A stretch of 64,000 nt of DNA from Polynucleobacter asymbioticus QLW-P1DMWA-1. GTDB lineage: Bacteria; Pseudomonadota; Gammaproteobacteria; Burkholderiales; Burkholderiaceae. The notes under the pieces were generated by a model. It was not told where the DNA came from. It did not search any database and saw only the letters and a list, made by a program, of their open reading frames with translations. The number at the start of each line of letters is the position of its first letter. The stretch's first letter is position 1. A program made the position numbers and the translations under genes. Of the stretch, positions 10,475-18,638 are shown one piece after another. Where the stretch lies: positions 1,364,001 to 1,428,000 of the forward strand of contig NC_009379.1 in assembly GCF_000016345.1 (NCBI RefSeq). The letters run 5' to 3'.

Positions 10475-11734
10475 TTACTCCTCCTGCTTGGCGAATCGGT
10501 CATTCAACAGGACTGCGCCATCAGTTAATACTTTCATACCAGGCTCCACCCCTTCAGTAACGGCAAATTGTTTGCCATCCAAATCAAAGCCCTTCACTGC
10601 AAACCGCTTATAAGTATCTGAGGCCGTTTTAATAATGACATAGCGCATCTCACGGACACGCACAATGGCAGTTTGAGGCAAAACAACTGCCTGGCTAGAC
10701 CCTACTTGTAACTTTCCAGAGGCAAACATATCGGGGCGCAGCAAGCCCTCAGGATTATCAACATCGCAGCGAATGACTAAAGCTCTAGTATCCGGATCGA
10801 TTGTTGGCGCAATAAAGTTTGCTCGTGCGGTAAACACCTTATCTGGGTAAGCTTCAGTACGTAAAATAATAGTTTGCCCTTTTTGAATCTTGGCAATGTC
10901 TTGTTCATAAACATTACCCAAGAACCAGAGAGCTTTAGGATCGGCCAAGGTTGCCAATACATCACCTATATTGGCAAATGCACCTGGCTCTACTGCACGC
11001 TTGACTACAACCCCGTCAATTGGGGAACGCACTACTAGGTTAGTTTGAGTTTTACCAGTTCTTTCTAGGTTCTTAATTTCCCCATCCCCAGCACCTAGAT
11101 TACGGATACGGTTAGCGGCCGCATCTTGCGTAATACGTGAATCAGAAAGCAAGTCACCCAAGGCCTTATTGCCCTCTAAAATCTTGGTAGTTTTTGAAGA
11201 CAATAAATATTCTTGTTCGGCAGAGATGAAATCGGGGCTATACATTTCTAAAACAGGGGAGCCTACTTGGACCTGCGCCCCATCAAAAGCAACAATACGT
11301 TCAACTCGACCGGCTGCTCGAGCAGAAATCACCTTAGATTTTTCAGCATTAAAAGTTAATCGGCCGGGCATATTTAGCTCAACCGGCACATCTGATTTAA
11401 CAGCCTCACTGAATACATAAATATTTGGATTTAAATTAAGGCCCGGGAGCTTTAACTCCATTACGCCAGAGCTCTCTACTTTTAGTGACTTATCACTTTT
11501 CTCCAATTTAACTGGGCGGTTCACATTCACAAACAACCCAATGACGATGCCGAGCATCAAAATAGAGATGCAAATAATAACTAAGCGCAGTCGAGCACGC
11601 GTCTCCGGTGGGAGAGCCCAGTAAGATCGATGAATCTCATTTGTATTTGCCTCAACACGAGCTTTAAAACGATTTGGTAATTGCTTAGCCTCTTCGTAAG
11701 CCCGCTTTAGGATGGTGGTGATCTTGTCCTTCAA
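10475..11734 (-). CDS. Periplasmic adaptor subunit of the RND metal efflux system (CzcB-like)
   Basis: Membrane-fusion protein (419 aa) joining the pump to the outer-membrane channel. It has a cytoplasmic N-terminus of about 50 residues, one transmembrane anchor (LRLVIICISILMLGIVIGLF), a split lipoyl/barrel-sandwich domain (VERIVAFDGAQVQVGSPVLE and VVKRAVEPGAFANIGDVLA), a helical hairpin, and a beta-barrel followed by a membrane-proximal domain. The start is TTG with AAGGAG five nt upstream. No separate metal-binding His- or Met-rich segment is visible. It sits between the channel and permease genes of the same operon. Confidence 0.9.
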   Translation of the reverse strand: MKDKITTILKRAYEEAKQLPNRFKARVEANTNEIHRSYWALPPETRARLRLVIICISILMLGIVIGLFVNVNRPVKLEKSDKSLKVESSGVMELKLPGLNLNPNIYVFSEAVKSDVPVELNMPGRLTFNAEKSKVISARAAGRVERIVAFDGAQVQVGSPVLEMYSPDFISAEQEYLLSSKTTKILEGNKALGDLLSDSRITQDAAANRIRNLGAGDGEIKNLERTGKTQTNLVVRSPIDGVVVKRAVEPGAFANIGDVLATLADPKALWFLGNVYEQDIAKIQKGQTIILRTEAYPDKVFTARANFIAPTIDPDTRALVIRCDVDNPEGLLRPDMFASGKLQVGSSQAVVLPQTAIVRVREMRYVIIKTASDTYKRFAVKGFDLDGKQFAVTEGVEPGMKVLTDGAVLLNDRFAKQEE

Positions 11735-11743
11735 AACAACTCC

Positions 11744-13261
11744 TTAATAAGGCTCTTTGCCAGCAGTCACGAGCAATACTGCTTCTGCCTGCATGAGATT
11801 TGCTTCCGCCAAAGCCAATTGCACTTCCAAGCTACGCAACTGGGTTTGGGCTGTCAATAAATCATTAAATCCTTGACCATTATTTGAATACTGAATTAGG
11901 CCTACTTTATAGGCGGCGTCACCTTGAGGTACCTGGCGCTCCCTCAAGAATTGAGTTTGCCTTTTGGCTTGCTCATAAGCTGCATATGCAGTGTTCACTG
12001 CCAAGACGATTTGCTGCCTATTGGAGATATCGCCAGCTTCTGCAGAGGCTTGATTGCGCTGCGCTTGCTCAACGCCGTACTTTTCTTTAGTAAAAAAGTA
12101 CAAAGGAATAATGAGATCTAACTCAAATTGATAGAATAGTGCGCCGTTATTCGCCGAGAAAGGGCCGCGCGGAGTATAAGAAGATCCAATCACCTGGAAG
12201 TCCGGCAAGTAGGCTTTCTTTGCTAAGTCCACACCTTTACGTGCAGCTTCAAGCTGTAAGGCAGAACTCTTTAAAGCCGGATGACTGCTTTCGGCATAAT
12301 CTTCCAGCTCAACTAATGTTGGCACTTTAGTTAAAGCACGATTCACATCTGCACGCAGCACCAATTTTTCACGAGAATGACGACCAACTAAAGTATTGAT
12401 ATTGTTTATCGAAACCTGCAATTGACGCTCTAAATTAAATTGATCTGCTTCAGCAGCACTTTGAGCAACCTGCGCATTTAAATACTCAACGTAAGCAGCA
12501 GCATTGTTTGCGTAGCGTGCTTTTGCGACATTCTTAATCATCTCCAGGCGAATCACAGACTCTTTTAAAACTTGCAATTGCTTTTGCGCCGCTAGAGCGT
12601 TGTAGTAAAGACTGGAGAGTTGCGCGCCCAATTGCAGGTATGCAACTTCTGACTGCGCTAATAATGCATCAGCATTGGTGTTGGCAATGTCTGCCGCCAG
12701 ACTCTTTTTGCCAGGAAACTGAAATGGTTGGGCAATAGAAATTGCATTGTTACTACTAATGCCATTAGGGTACTGAGTAGAAGGCGCATTGGCTCCGCCT
12801 AGTGCAAATGGGGAATTTACTGGCATGCCTGACCACACTAAACCAATTTGCGGATTAGCCGGCGCAGCAATTTGCGGCACTGTTGCTTTTGCTGCCAAAT
12901 AAGATTCGCGCAAAGAGGAAAGCTGGGGGTTATTTATTTTCAGCTCATTCCACAGTTGACGTAAATCCATTTCAGCAGGGCCTGAAGCAGCTGGCTTGGT
13001 ATAAATTTTCGGCGTATTGGCCTTAGTTACTGGCGCAAACAATTCTGATGCTTTACTTGGTTGCTCTTGCGAGCTCAGTTGAGACCCAATCGATGGCGGC
13101 ACAGCTAAGGAAGTATCACCACCCTGAACGGTGACCTTTGCAGGGGGAATTTCGCCGACTTGTGAAAAAACTGCGGCAGAAAAAGAAGAAGCGCATAGAG
13201 CAAAAGCGAGTCTTTTGATTGGAAATAATGCGCTAATTTTACGTATGCCGAGAATCAACAA
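11744..13261 (-). CDS. Outer-membrane efflux channel, TolC/CzcC family
   Basis: Outer-membrane component (505 aa) of the metal efflux complex. A signal peptide (KRLAFALCASSFSAAVFS) is followed by a Pro/Thr-rich stretch of about 70 residues and two OEP repeats rich in long amphipathic helices, with motifs such as NPQLSSLRESYLAAKA. The frame has only TTG codons (13261 and 13258) ahead of the signal peptide, so a TTG start is required. It is the first gene of the operon, 9 nt before the adaptor gene. Confidence 0.9.
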   Translation of the reverse strand: MLILGIRKISALFPIKRLAFALCASSFSAAVFSQVGEIPPAKVTVQGGDTSLAVPPSIGSQLSSQEQPSKASELFAPVTKANTPKIYTKPAASGPAEMDLRQLWNELKINNPQLSSLRESYLAAKATVPQIAAPANPQIGLVWSGMPVNSPFALGGANAPSTQYPNGISSNNAISIAQPFQFPGKKSLAADIANTNADALLAQSEVAYLQLGAQLSSLYYNALAAQKQLQVLKESVIRLEMIKNVAKARYANNAAAYVEYLNAQVAQSAAEADQFNLERQLQVSINNINTLVGRHSREKLVLRADVNRALTKVPTLVELEDYAESSHPALKSSALQLEAARKGVDLAKKAYLPDFQVIGSSYTPRGPFSANNGALFYQFELDLIIPLYFFTKEKYGVEQAQRNQASAEAGDISNRQQIVLAVNTAYAAYEQAKRQTQFLRERQVPQGDAAYKVGLIQYSNNGQGFNDLLTAQTQLRSLEVQLALAEANLMQAEAVLLVTAGKEPY

Positions 13262-13593
13262 AAGCGGCTGCCTCTAAATCAATATAAATGCTGTTTTTCT
13301 AGCCCCTAATGCTGATTTCGAGATATCTAGCTACCGCTTTAGGGGGTTTAAAGGATTATAGGGTACAAAATGGAAAAGTCGAATTATTGACAATTGCTAT
13401 CTTATTGATTCTAAAGATAATAATTGACAGCGCTGAAGCGCTACCTAGCAAAAGGCGAAGGCCAGAATCGCTGGATCGTCCAAGAAGGCGTTTGATAGGT
13501 GCAAACTGGCTCGAAAGAACCAGGGATAAACCACCTCAAGGATTTCAGAAAAATACTCCATGAGGTGATTTTAACCCCTTAAATGGGGTGCTA
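13262..13593. other. 332-nt intergenic region upstream of the efflux operon
   Basis: I recognise no gene here. It contains the -10 candidate for the efflux operon, the palindromic element AGCGCTGAAGCGCT (13429-13442), and a long inverted repeat CACCTCA / TGAGGTG (about 13533-13567). An open frame of 84 codons runs on the plus strand, but its basic, low-complexity translation resembles no family, so I treat it as non-coding. No regulator gene for the efflux operon is adjacent. Confidence 0.5.
13355..13383 (-). promoter_or_regulatory. Possible promoter of the metal efflux operon
   Basis: A perfect minus-strand TATAAT (plus coordinates 13355-13360) lies about 95 nt upstream of the channel gene. 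The hexamer 17 nt further upstream is poor (TTCGAC), which could indicate activator-dependent transcription, as is common for metal efflux genes. The -35 assignment is uncertain. Confidence 0.4.
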
Positions 13594-14097
13594 CTAGCCC
13601 CCTAGGTAATCAGACTTCCCAATTTCTACGCCATTGTGGCGGAGGATGTTGTATGCAGTTGTGATGTGGAAATAAAAGTTTGGAATGATCCAGGTAAGCA
13701 GGTACTGCTCTCCAACAAACTCAAAATTCCACTCTTTAATAGAGAATTTAATCTCTTTGGCCTCAGTGCCATCAACTTGCGCAGGCTGAATACTCTCAGC
13801 AAAAGCAATCGTTTTGGCGATACGCTCTTGCAGCTGCGCAAAAGTCACTTCGGTGTCATCAAACTTCGGTGGCTCAACACCCGCTAAACGAGCCATGCCA
13901 TTTTTAACTTGGTCACATGCAATTTGCACTTGCTTTGAAAGCGGGAACATGTCCGGAAACAGTCTGCCCTCAACCAACACTTTTTCATCTACGTTCTTAG
14001 TCTTTGCATATTCTTCACCCTTTTTAAGGATGACAGAAAGATTGCTCAGCATCTTTTTTAACTGAGGAATTGATGCTTGGTACATTGATATTGCCAT
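13594..14097 (-). CDS. DUF1993 family protein
   Basis: A 167-residue cytoplasmic protein of the DUF1993 family, built on a DinB-like four-helix fold. Typical segments are YQASIPQLKKMLSNLSVIL at the N-terminus, LFPDMFPLSKQVQIACD in the middle, and a C-terminal PNFYFHITTAYNILRHNG with the conserved FHxxTAYxILRHNG core. The biochemical role of the family is unknown. The gene stands alone between the TPR protein and the efflux region. GAAG lies about 11 nt before the ATG. Confidence 0.88.
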   Translation of the reverse strand: MAISMYQASIPQLKKMLSNLSVILKKGEEYAKTKNVDEKVLVEGRLFPDMFPLSKQVQIACDQVKNGMARLAGVEPPKFDDTEVTFAQLQERIAKTIAFAESIQPAQVDGTEAKEIKFSIKEWNFEFVGEQYLLTWIIPNFYFHITTAYNILRHNGVEIGKSDYLGG

Positions 14098-14155
14098 CGT
14101 TGCTATCTTCGCTTTCTTTGCGTTAGTTACTTTGCTACTTTTCTAAATAATTTGT

Positions 14156-14974
14156 TTAAACGTCGCTCATAAAATCACCGCCGCCACCGCCATCATCCCA
14201 AGAGCTTGCGCCGCCATCATCCCAGGAACTAGCGTCATTCACTCCAAAGTTAGCCGCATCTACTTGACCGCCGAGTTGATTGAAATCATTATTAATATTT
14301 CCAGGGTTTGAATGTTGGCCTCCGCCCATTAAACGGCTTGCCAAGGCTTCACCGGCCACCATACCGGCACCGAGCGCTGCGCCCGTAGCCAAGCTACCCA
14401 TCAGTCCACCGCCCATACCAGATGCTGGTGCGCCAGGATAGCCAGGAGGATAGCCGCCGGGGGCGCCGGGATAAGGACCATTTGCATTGGGAGCGTTATA
14501 GACTTGAACGGCATCAGGGCGATTGCGATTTTTCATAAAGAACATCACGCCCACAATCAGAATGGCAATCAATATCCAAAAGAGTGGGCTAGTGAAAATT
14601 GAACTAGCACCAGTATTTGCTGTGCTGACTGGCGCTGCGCCGGCTCGTAATTGTGCTTGCAATTTTTGCACTGATTCTGGTTGCGCAAATGGTAAACCAG
14701 GCGCTAAATTTTCTGCCTGCACAAATGCATTTCTGGCTGCGTCTAATTTACCCTCTTTCAGATAAAGTTCAGAGGCGATGTAATGGGCCTTGCCACTATT
14801 CGGGTGATTTTTTAAGACCTCTTGCATCATGGAATCTGCTTTGGCAAGTTGCCCAGATTCAATAGCCTGATACACCTCAGGTAAGGTAGGTTCAGCAAAG
14901 GCTACGTTACTAGTCAGTAACACGGCACTGGCAAATAGCCCAATAAACACATTCAATACATGGCGCATCTTCAT
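14156..14974 (-). CDS. Exported TPR protein with one transmembrane helix and acidic C-terminal repeats
   Basis: A membrane protein of 272 residues with a signal peptide ([23 protein letters not shown]) and two TPR-like helix pairs (about 27-95: AKADSMMQEVLKNHPNSGKAHY). A transmembrane segment (SPLFWILIAILIVGVMFFM) is followed by a Pro/Gly/Tyr-rich linker and a Gly-rich region. The C-terminus repeats ASSWDDGG twice before GGGGDFMSDV. This resembles other proteobacterial TPR membrane proteins with Gly-rich tails, but the function is unknown. Two adjacent ATGs exist; the second gives proper spacing from AAGGAG. It is transcribed alone. Confidence 0.75.
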   Translation of the reverse strand: MKMRHVLNVFIGLFASAVLLTSNVAFAEPTLPEVYQAIESGQLAKADSMMQEVLKNHPNSGKAHYIASELYLKEGKLDAARNAFVQAENLAPGLPFAQPESVQKLQAQLRAGAAPVSTANTGASSIFTSPLFWILIAILIVGVMFFMKNRNRPDAVQVYNAPNANGPYPGAPGGYPPGYPGAPASGMGGGLMGSLATGAALGAGMVAGEALASRLMGGGQHSNPGNINNDFNQLGGQVDAANFGVNDASSWDDGGASSWDDGGGGGDFMSDV

Positions 14975-15078
14975 CATGACTCCTTATGCAATTTATGCTG
15001 CGAATTTCATTATCGTTAGTTTAGGAACTTTTATCATTCCCTAGCCATATGAGGGCTTTAGGACGAAATTCAAGGGCC

Positions 15079-18000
15079 TCAAAGAAGCTGCTTTAACTCA
15101 CCAAGCGAGGAGATTAAAAAAGCCTTGCTGGGCTTATCCGAGCGAATGTGCTCCAATACCTTTTGGTAGTTTGCCAGTTGTTTACAGTATTTTTCGTACT
15201 GCTCACTTCCCTCAGGTGGAATAGTTAACTTGTAATCAATGATGGCCAAATGGGTATCAAACTCTACTAAGCGATCCATGCGGTAGCTCTTGCCATCTTG
15301 AGAGGCTATATCCAATTCATTCCAGGCCTGCACCCAGGCTCCATCAGTCAGATATTTCTTTAATGCAGGCGTTTCCAATACCGCTGTTACACGCTTGATT
15401 AACTGCTCAGCATGATCTTCATGAATACCCAACCAATCGACAATCTCTTGTTTGCTAGGCATAGCTTGCATCAGAGGCGCGCTAGTTTGTGCAGTCATCA
15501 TCTCTAGTAATTGATGGAAGTGATTGCCCTCCTCCAAAATCTCTGGATCCGGCTCATCGACTTGTTTGTCGCCCCCGACAAACACCTCAAGTGTTTGCCC
15601 GCCTTCAATATCGCTTAGCAATTGATCATGATTTTGAATGGCGGGTAGCCAATTTAAGACAAAGTCTTCTATAGCGGACTCATGAGCGCCGTCTTTAGTT
15701 AAGTGCGCGGGCTCTTTATGCTCCATTCCTACTGGAACCACTGCAATTGGAATACCGGCATTACTCGCTTTGCCATACCAGGAGGATTTATCGAGACCAT
15801 CTGGATTATTTTTCGTCGGCTTTTGCGCATCTCCACTAATCCAGAGGCCCTGGCGTGCGCGGGTCATCGCCACATAGAGCAAGTTCCAGTTTTCATTTTC
15901 ACCAATGCTCTTTTCCGCTTCGATTAACTCTAGTCGAGGGCTAGTTAGAGTCTTAGAGGTAAATAAAGACAGGTGGGATGGACTTTGTTCATGCGGCGCC
16001 CAATCCATCAAGACACCACTATAGTCAACATTGGCGTCGGTATTATTGGCATCTAACAATATGACAAACGGTGACTCCAAACCTTTAGCGCCATGTATCG
16101 TCATCATGCGAACACGCTGCTGTTGATCCTCCTCCGACATGTCATTTTCGCCGTTAAGTTCGACTAAATTTTCATCACCGGTAGCGTCAACATCCCCTTC
16201 GTCTGGGGTTTCATCATCATCGCCACGTCGCTTGGCATTAATTTCCTGAATAAATCGACTTAAGCTGGGATATTGACCGCCGTTTTGATCAAGCGCGACC
16301 TCCAAGAAGGCATCTAAATTAGCCAACACCTGTGGACGGTCAATCTCCTGACATATGGCGGCGTATTTAATGCGTACATCACCCTCTTGATAGATGCGAT
16401 CTAATAAGTCATGCACCGGCAAACGCTCACCTAAAAGATGCCAATGCTTTAAATAGCGAGCAGCGGTTTGTAATTGAGCGTCTTGACTATCTTGTAACGC
16501 GTCCCACCATGAGCGATATTGATCAGCATTCATCGCCACAGCAAGCTTTTGCATTTGCTTTTCAGTAAAGTTAAAGATAGGACTACGTAAGACTTGGGCC
16601 AACGGTAAATCATGACGGGGAGTAACCAACACCGTCAATAAGGCAATCAGATCATCTACTTCCAAAGTATTTAATAAGCCGCCTAGGCGTGAGCTTTCAT
16701 AGGCAAGCCCTGCTTCACGCAATGCTCTTTCATATTCCGTTAAGAATTGGCGTCGCTTAACCAACAGCAAGAAATCACTTGCTCGCGCAGCACGCCAGAC
16801 TGTTTTACCATCCGCTTGATCCGGTACTTTTCGGGTTTTGAGAAGATGGTTAATGAGGCGACCAAGAGCTTGTCCCTCTCGATATCGCTGGATGGCTGCA
16901 TTAGTCTGCCCTGGATCAGCAATTGCTTTATCAAATGCGCTTCCTTCACGCACTTCTTCCAATTTCTCAGCATAGGGAATTAAAGGAAGAAGAAATACCT
17001 CACCTTGCTCAGCATAGGCATCACCGGGTCTATCCAGCACTGGTGAAGTCCAGAGAGTCTCTTGTTTTGAATATGGATATTCCGGCGGAATCTGCTCGTC
17101 TGTAAATATTCGATTCACAGCTTGGTTAATTTCTGGGGCATTGCGGCGGGTTTTATCTTGCTCGATATAAACCGCACCTAACTCCTCATGCAAAAATTGC
17201 TTTGCACTTTCGAACAACCTAGGATCAGCGCGGCGGAAACGATAAATTGACTGTTTTGGATCGCCCACTATAAATACTTTGGGCTTGTCATCGCCTGCGC
17301 TGTAGCCTGCTAGCCAAGCACGCAAAATCTGCCACTGCAATGGATTTGTGTCCTGAAACTCATCAATGAGGATTTGCTTGTACTTTGCATCTAAACGGGC
17401 TTGTAGATAGGCTGCATTCGCTGCATCTGCCATCAAGGTGCTTACACCAATCTCCAGATCATCAAAATCACGGACCCGCATATTTTCTTTTTTGGCGCTG
17501 GCGTGAGCCATCATGGATTGATTCAAAGCAAACCAAGCCTGATTGATTGCCAATACATCCTGCTCAGCTTGCCACAACAAATAGGCTTCAAAGGAATGGC
17601 CCCATGATTGTTTTATTGCAATATGCTCGGCTACACGATCTGACAGCCCCTCTGCATCAAGGTACTTTTGCAGAGCCCCCAAAGCTTTGTCATTATTACT
17701 GCGGTACTTTAGATCTTTAGTTAAGAATGTAGTTTGCAAAGTACTTGCCACATCCATGACGCTTCCGCCTTGCTCTTTGCAATCAATTGCAGGAAGTAAA
17801 TACTCCAATAGATCACTGTCCTGCGAACTGCTATTAGCAAAGCATTTAGCCAAGAATCTTAAATCCTCTAAAGCATTGGAGGCGTCCCATAAAACCATTA
17901 ATGGATTGGGAAGATGGAGGCGATGCAAAACTTGCGTTAAGCGATCTACGGGGCTGATGCCTTTTTGAATGCAATCTTTTGTATAAAAATTCCAAGCACC

Positions 18001-18636
18001 TCTTTGCTTAAAGAGACTTGCTTTTCCCATTAAGAGTTTTTGGGTCTCGTGTGAACCTAAGTGCTTGAGTAGGACGTCATAATGACCCTTGTGCTCGGCG
18101 GGAAGATTTCCCCACCAATCATCTAAACACTCTGACTGCAGACGTTTAGCGTCCTCGCGCAATGTAAAGCCTGGTTGGATCCCCAGGGAAACTGGAGCGG
18201 CACCAAGCAATCTACCAAACCAGCCATGAAAGGTGTCAATCACAATTGGCTGGGGGTTTGCGAGTACCTCCTCATAAAGTGCTTTGGCTTTCAGCAAATA
18301 GGATCGCGCTTGATCAACATTCAAACCTCTGGCGATTAGCTCCTGCATTAAGGAGTCATCATCTATTTTTGAAAAGTGTTCAAGCAAACCATACAAACGA
18401 TCACGCATTTCCTGCGCAGCTTTACGAGTAAATGTCAGCGCTAATATTTCTTGCGGTTTCACATCATCAAGCAAGAGACGCACCATGCGTGCCACCAATA
18501 GCCAGGTCTTTCCACTGCCTGCGCATGCAGAAACAATCACTGACTGATGAGGATCGCAAGCTAAGCTTTCAGAATAGGCTTGCTTTTCTACCTCACTAAG
18601 AACCTTGCTCATAGCCTGATTTGGGTCTGATGGCAT
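15079..18636 (-). CDS. addA: AddA-type helicase-nuclease subunit (double-strand break repair)
   Basis: UvrD/RecB-like superfamily 1 helicase (1185 aa) that, with AddB, resects double-strand ends for RecA loading. Visible motifs are Walker A ACAGSGKT (37-44), Walker B LIDEFQDTNPLQW, motif III GDPKQSIYRFRRADP, motif V IHGAKGLESPFVILLD and motif VI LLYVAMTRARQGLW. The C-terminal nuclease motif RMDRLVEFDTHLAIIDYK has the expected Asp and Lys, so the nuclease looks active. I chose ATG at 18636, 2 nt after the addB stop, over TTG at 18645. Confidence 0.92.
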   Translation of the reverse strand: MPSDPNQAMSKVLSEVEKQAYSESLACDPHQSVIVSACAGSGKTWLLVARMVRLLLDDVKPQEILALTFTRKAAQEMRDRLYGLLEHFSKIDDDSLMQELIARGLNVDQARSYLLKAKALYEEVLANPQPIVIDTFHGWFGRLLGAAPVSLGIQPGFTLREDAKRLQSECLDDWWGNLPAEHKGHYDVLLKHLGSHETQKLLMGKASLFKQRGAWNFYTKDCIQKGISPVDRLTQVLHRLHLPNPLMVLWDASNALEDLRFLAKCFANSSSQDSDLLEYLLPAIDCKEQGGSVMDVASTLQTTFLTKDLKYRSNNDKALGALQKYLDAEGLSDRVAEHIAIKQSWGHSFEAYLLWQAEQDVLAINQAWFALNQSMMAHASAKKENMRVRDFDDLEIGVSTLMADAANAAYLQARLDAKYKQILIDEFQDTNPLQWQILRAWLAGYSAGDDKPKVFIVGDPKQSIYRFRRADPRLFESAKQFLHEELGAVYIEQDKTRRNAPEINQAVNRIFTDEQIPPEYPYSKQETLWTSPVLDRPGDAYAEQGEVFLLPLIPYAEKLEEVREGSAFDKAIADPGQTNAAIQRYREGQALGRLINHLLKTRKVPDQADGKTVWRAARASDFLLLVKRRQFLTEYERALREAGLAYESSRLGGLLNTLEVDDLIALLTVLVTPRHDLPLAQVLRSPIFNFTEKQMQKLAVAMNADQYRSWWDALQDSQDAQLQTAARYLKHWHLLGERLPVHDLLDRIYQEGDVRIKYAAICQEIDRPQVLANLDAFLEVALDQNGGQYPSLSRFIQEINAKRRGDDDETPDEGDVDATGDENLVELNGENDMSEEDQQQRVRMMTIHGAKGLESPFVILLDANNTDANVDYSGVLMDWAPHEQSPSHLSLFTSKTLTSPRLELIEAEKSIGENENWNLLYVAMTRARQGLWISGDAQKPTKNNPDGLDKSSWYGKASNAGIPIAVVPVGMEHKEPAHLTKDGAHESAIEDFVLNWLPAIQNHDQLLSDIEGGQTLEVFVGGDKQVDEPDPEILEEGNHFHQLLEMMTAQTSAPLMQAMPSKQEIVDWLGIHEDHAEQLIKRVTAVLETPALKKYLTDGAWVQAWNELDIASQDGKSYRMDRLVEFDTHLAIIDYKLTIPPEGSEQYEKYCKQLANYQKVLEHIRSDKPSKAFLISSLGELKQLL

Positions 18637-18638
18637 AT

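Noticed and set aside
13309..13563. 84-codon open frame on the plus strand between the efflux operon and the DUF1993 gene
   Set aside because: ATG present but no ribosome site; translation is basic and low in recognisable structure; it lies over the likely efflux promoter and inverted repeats.
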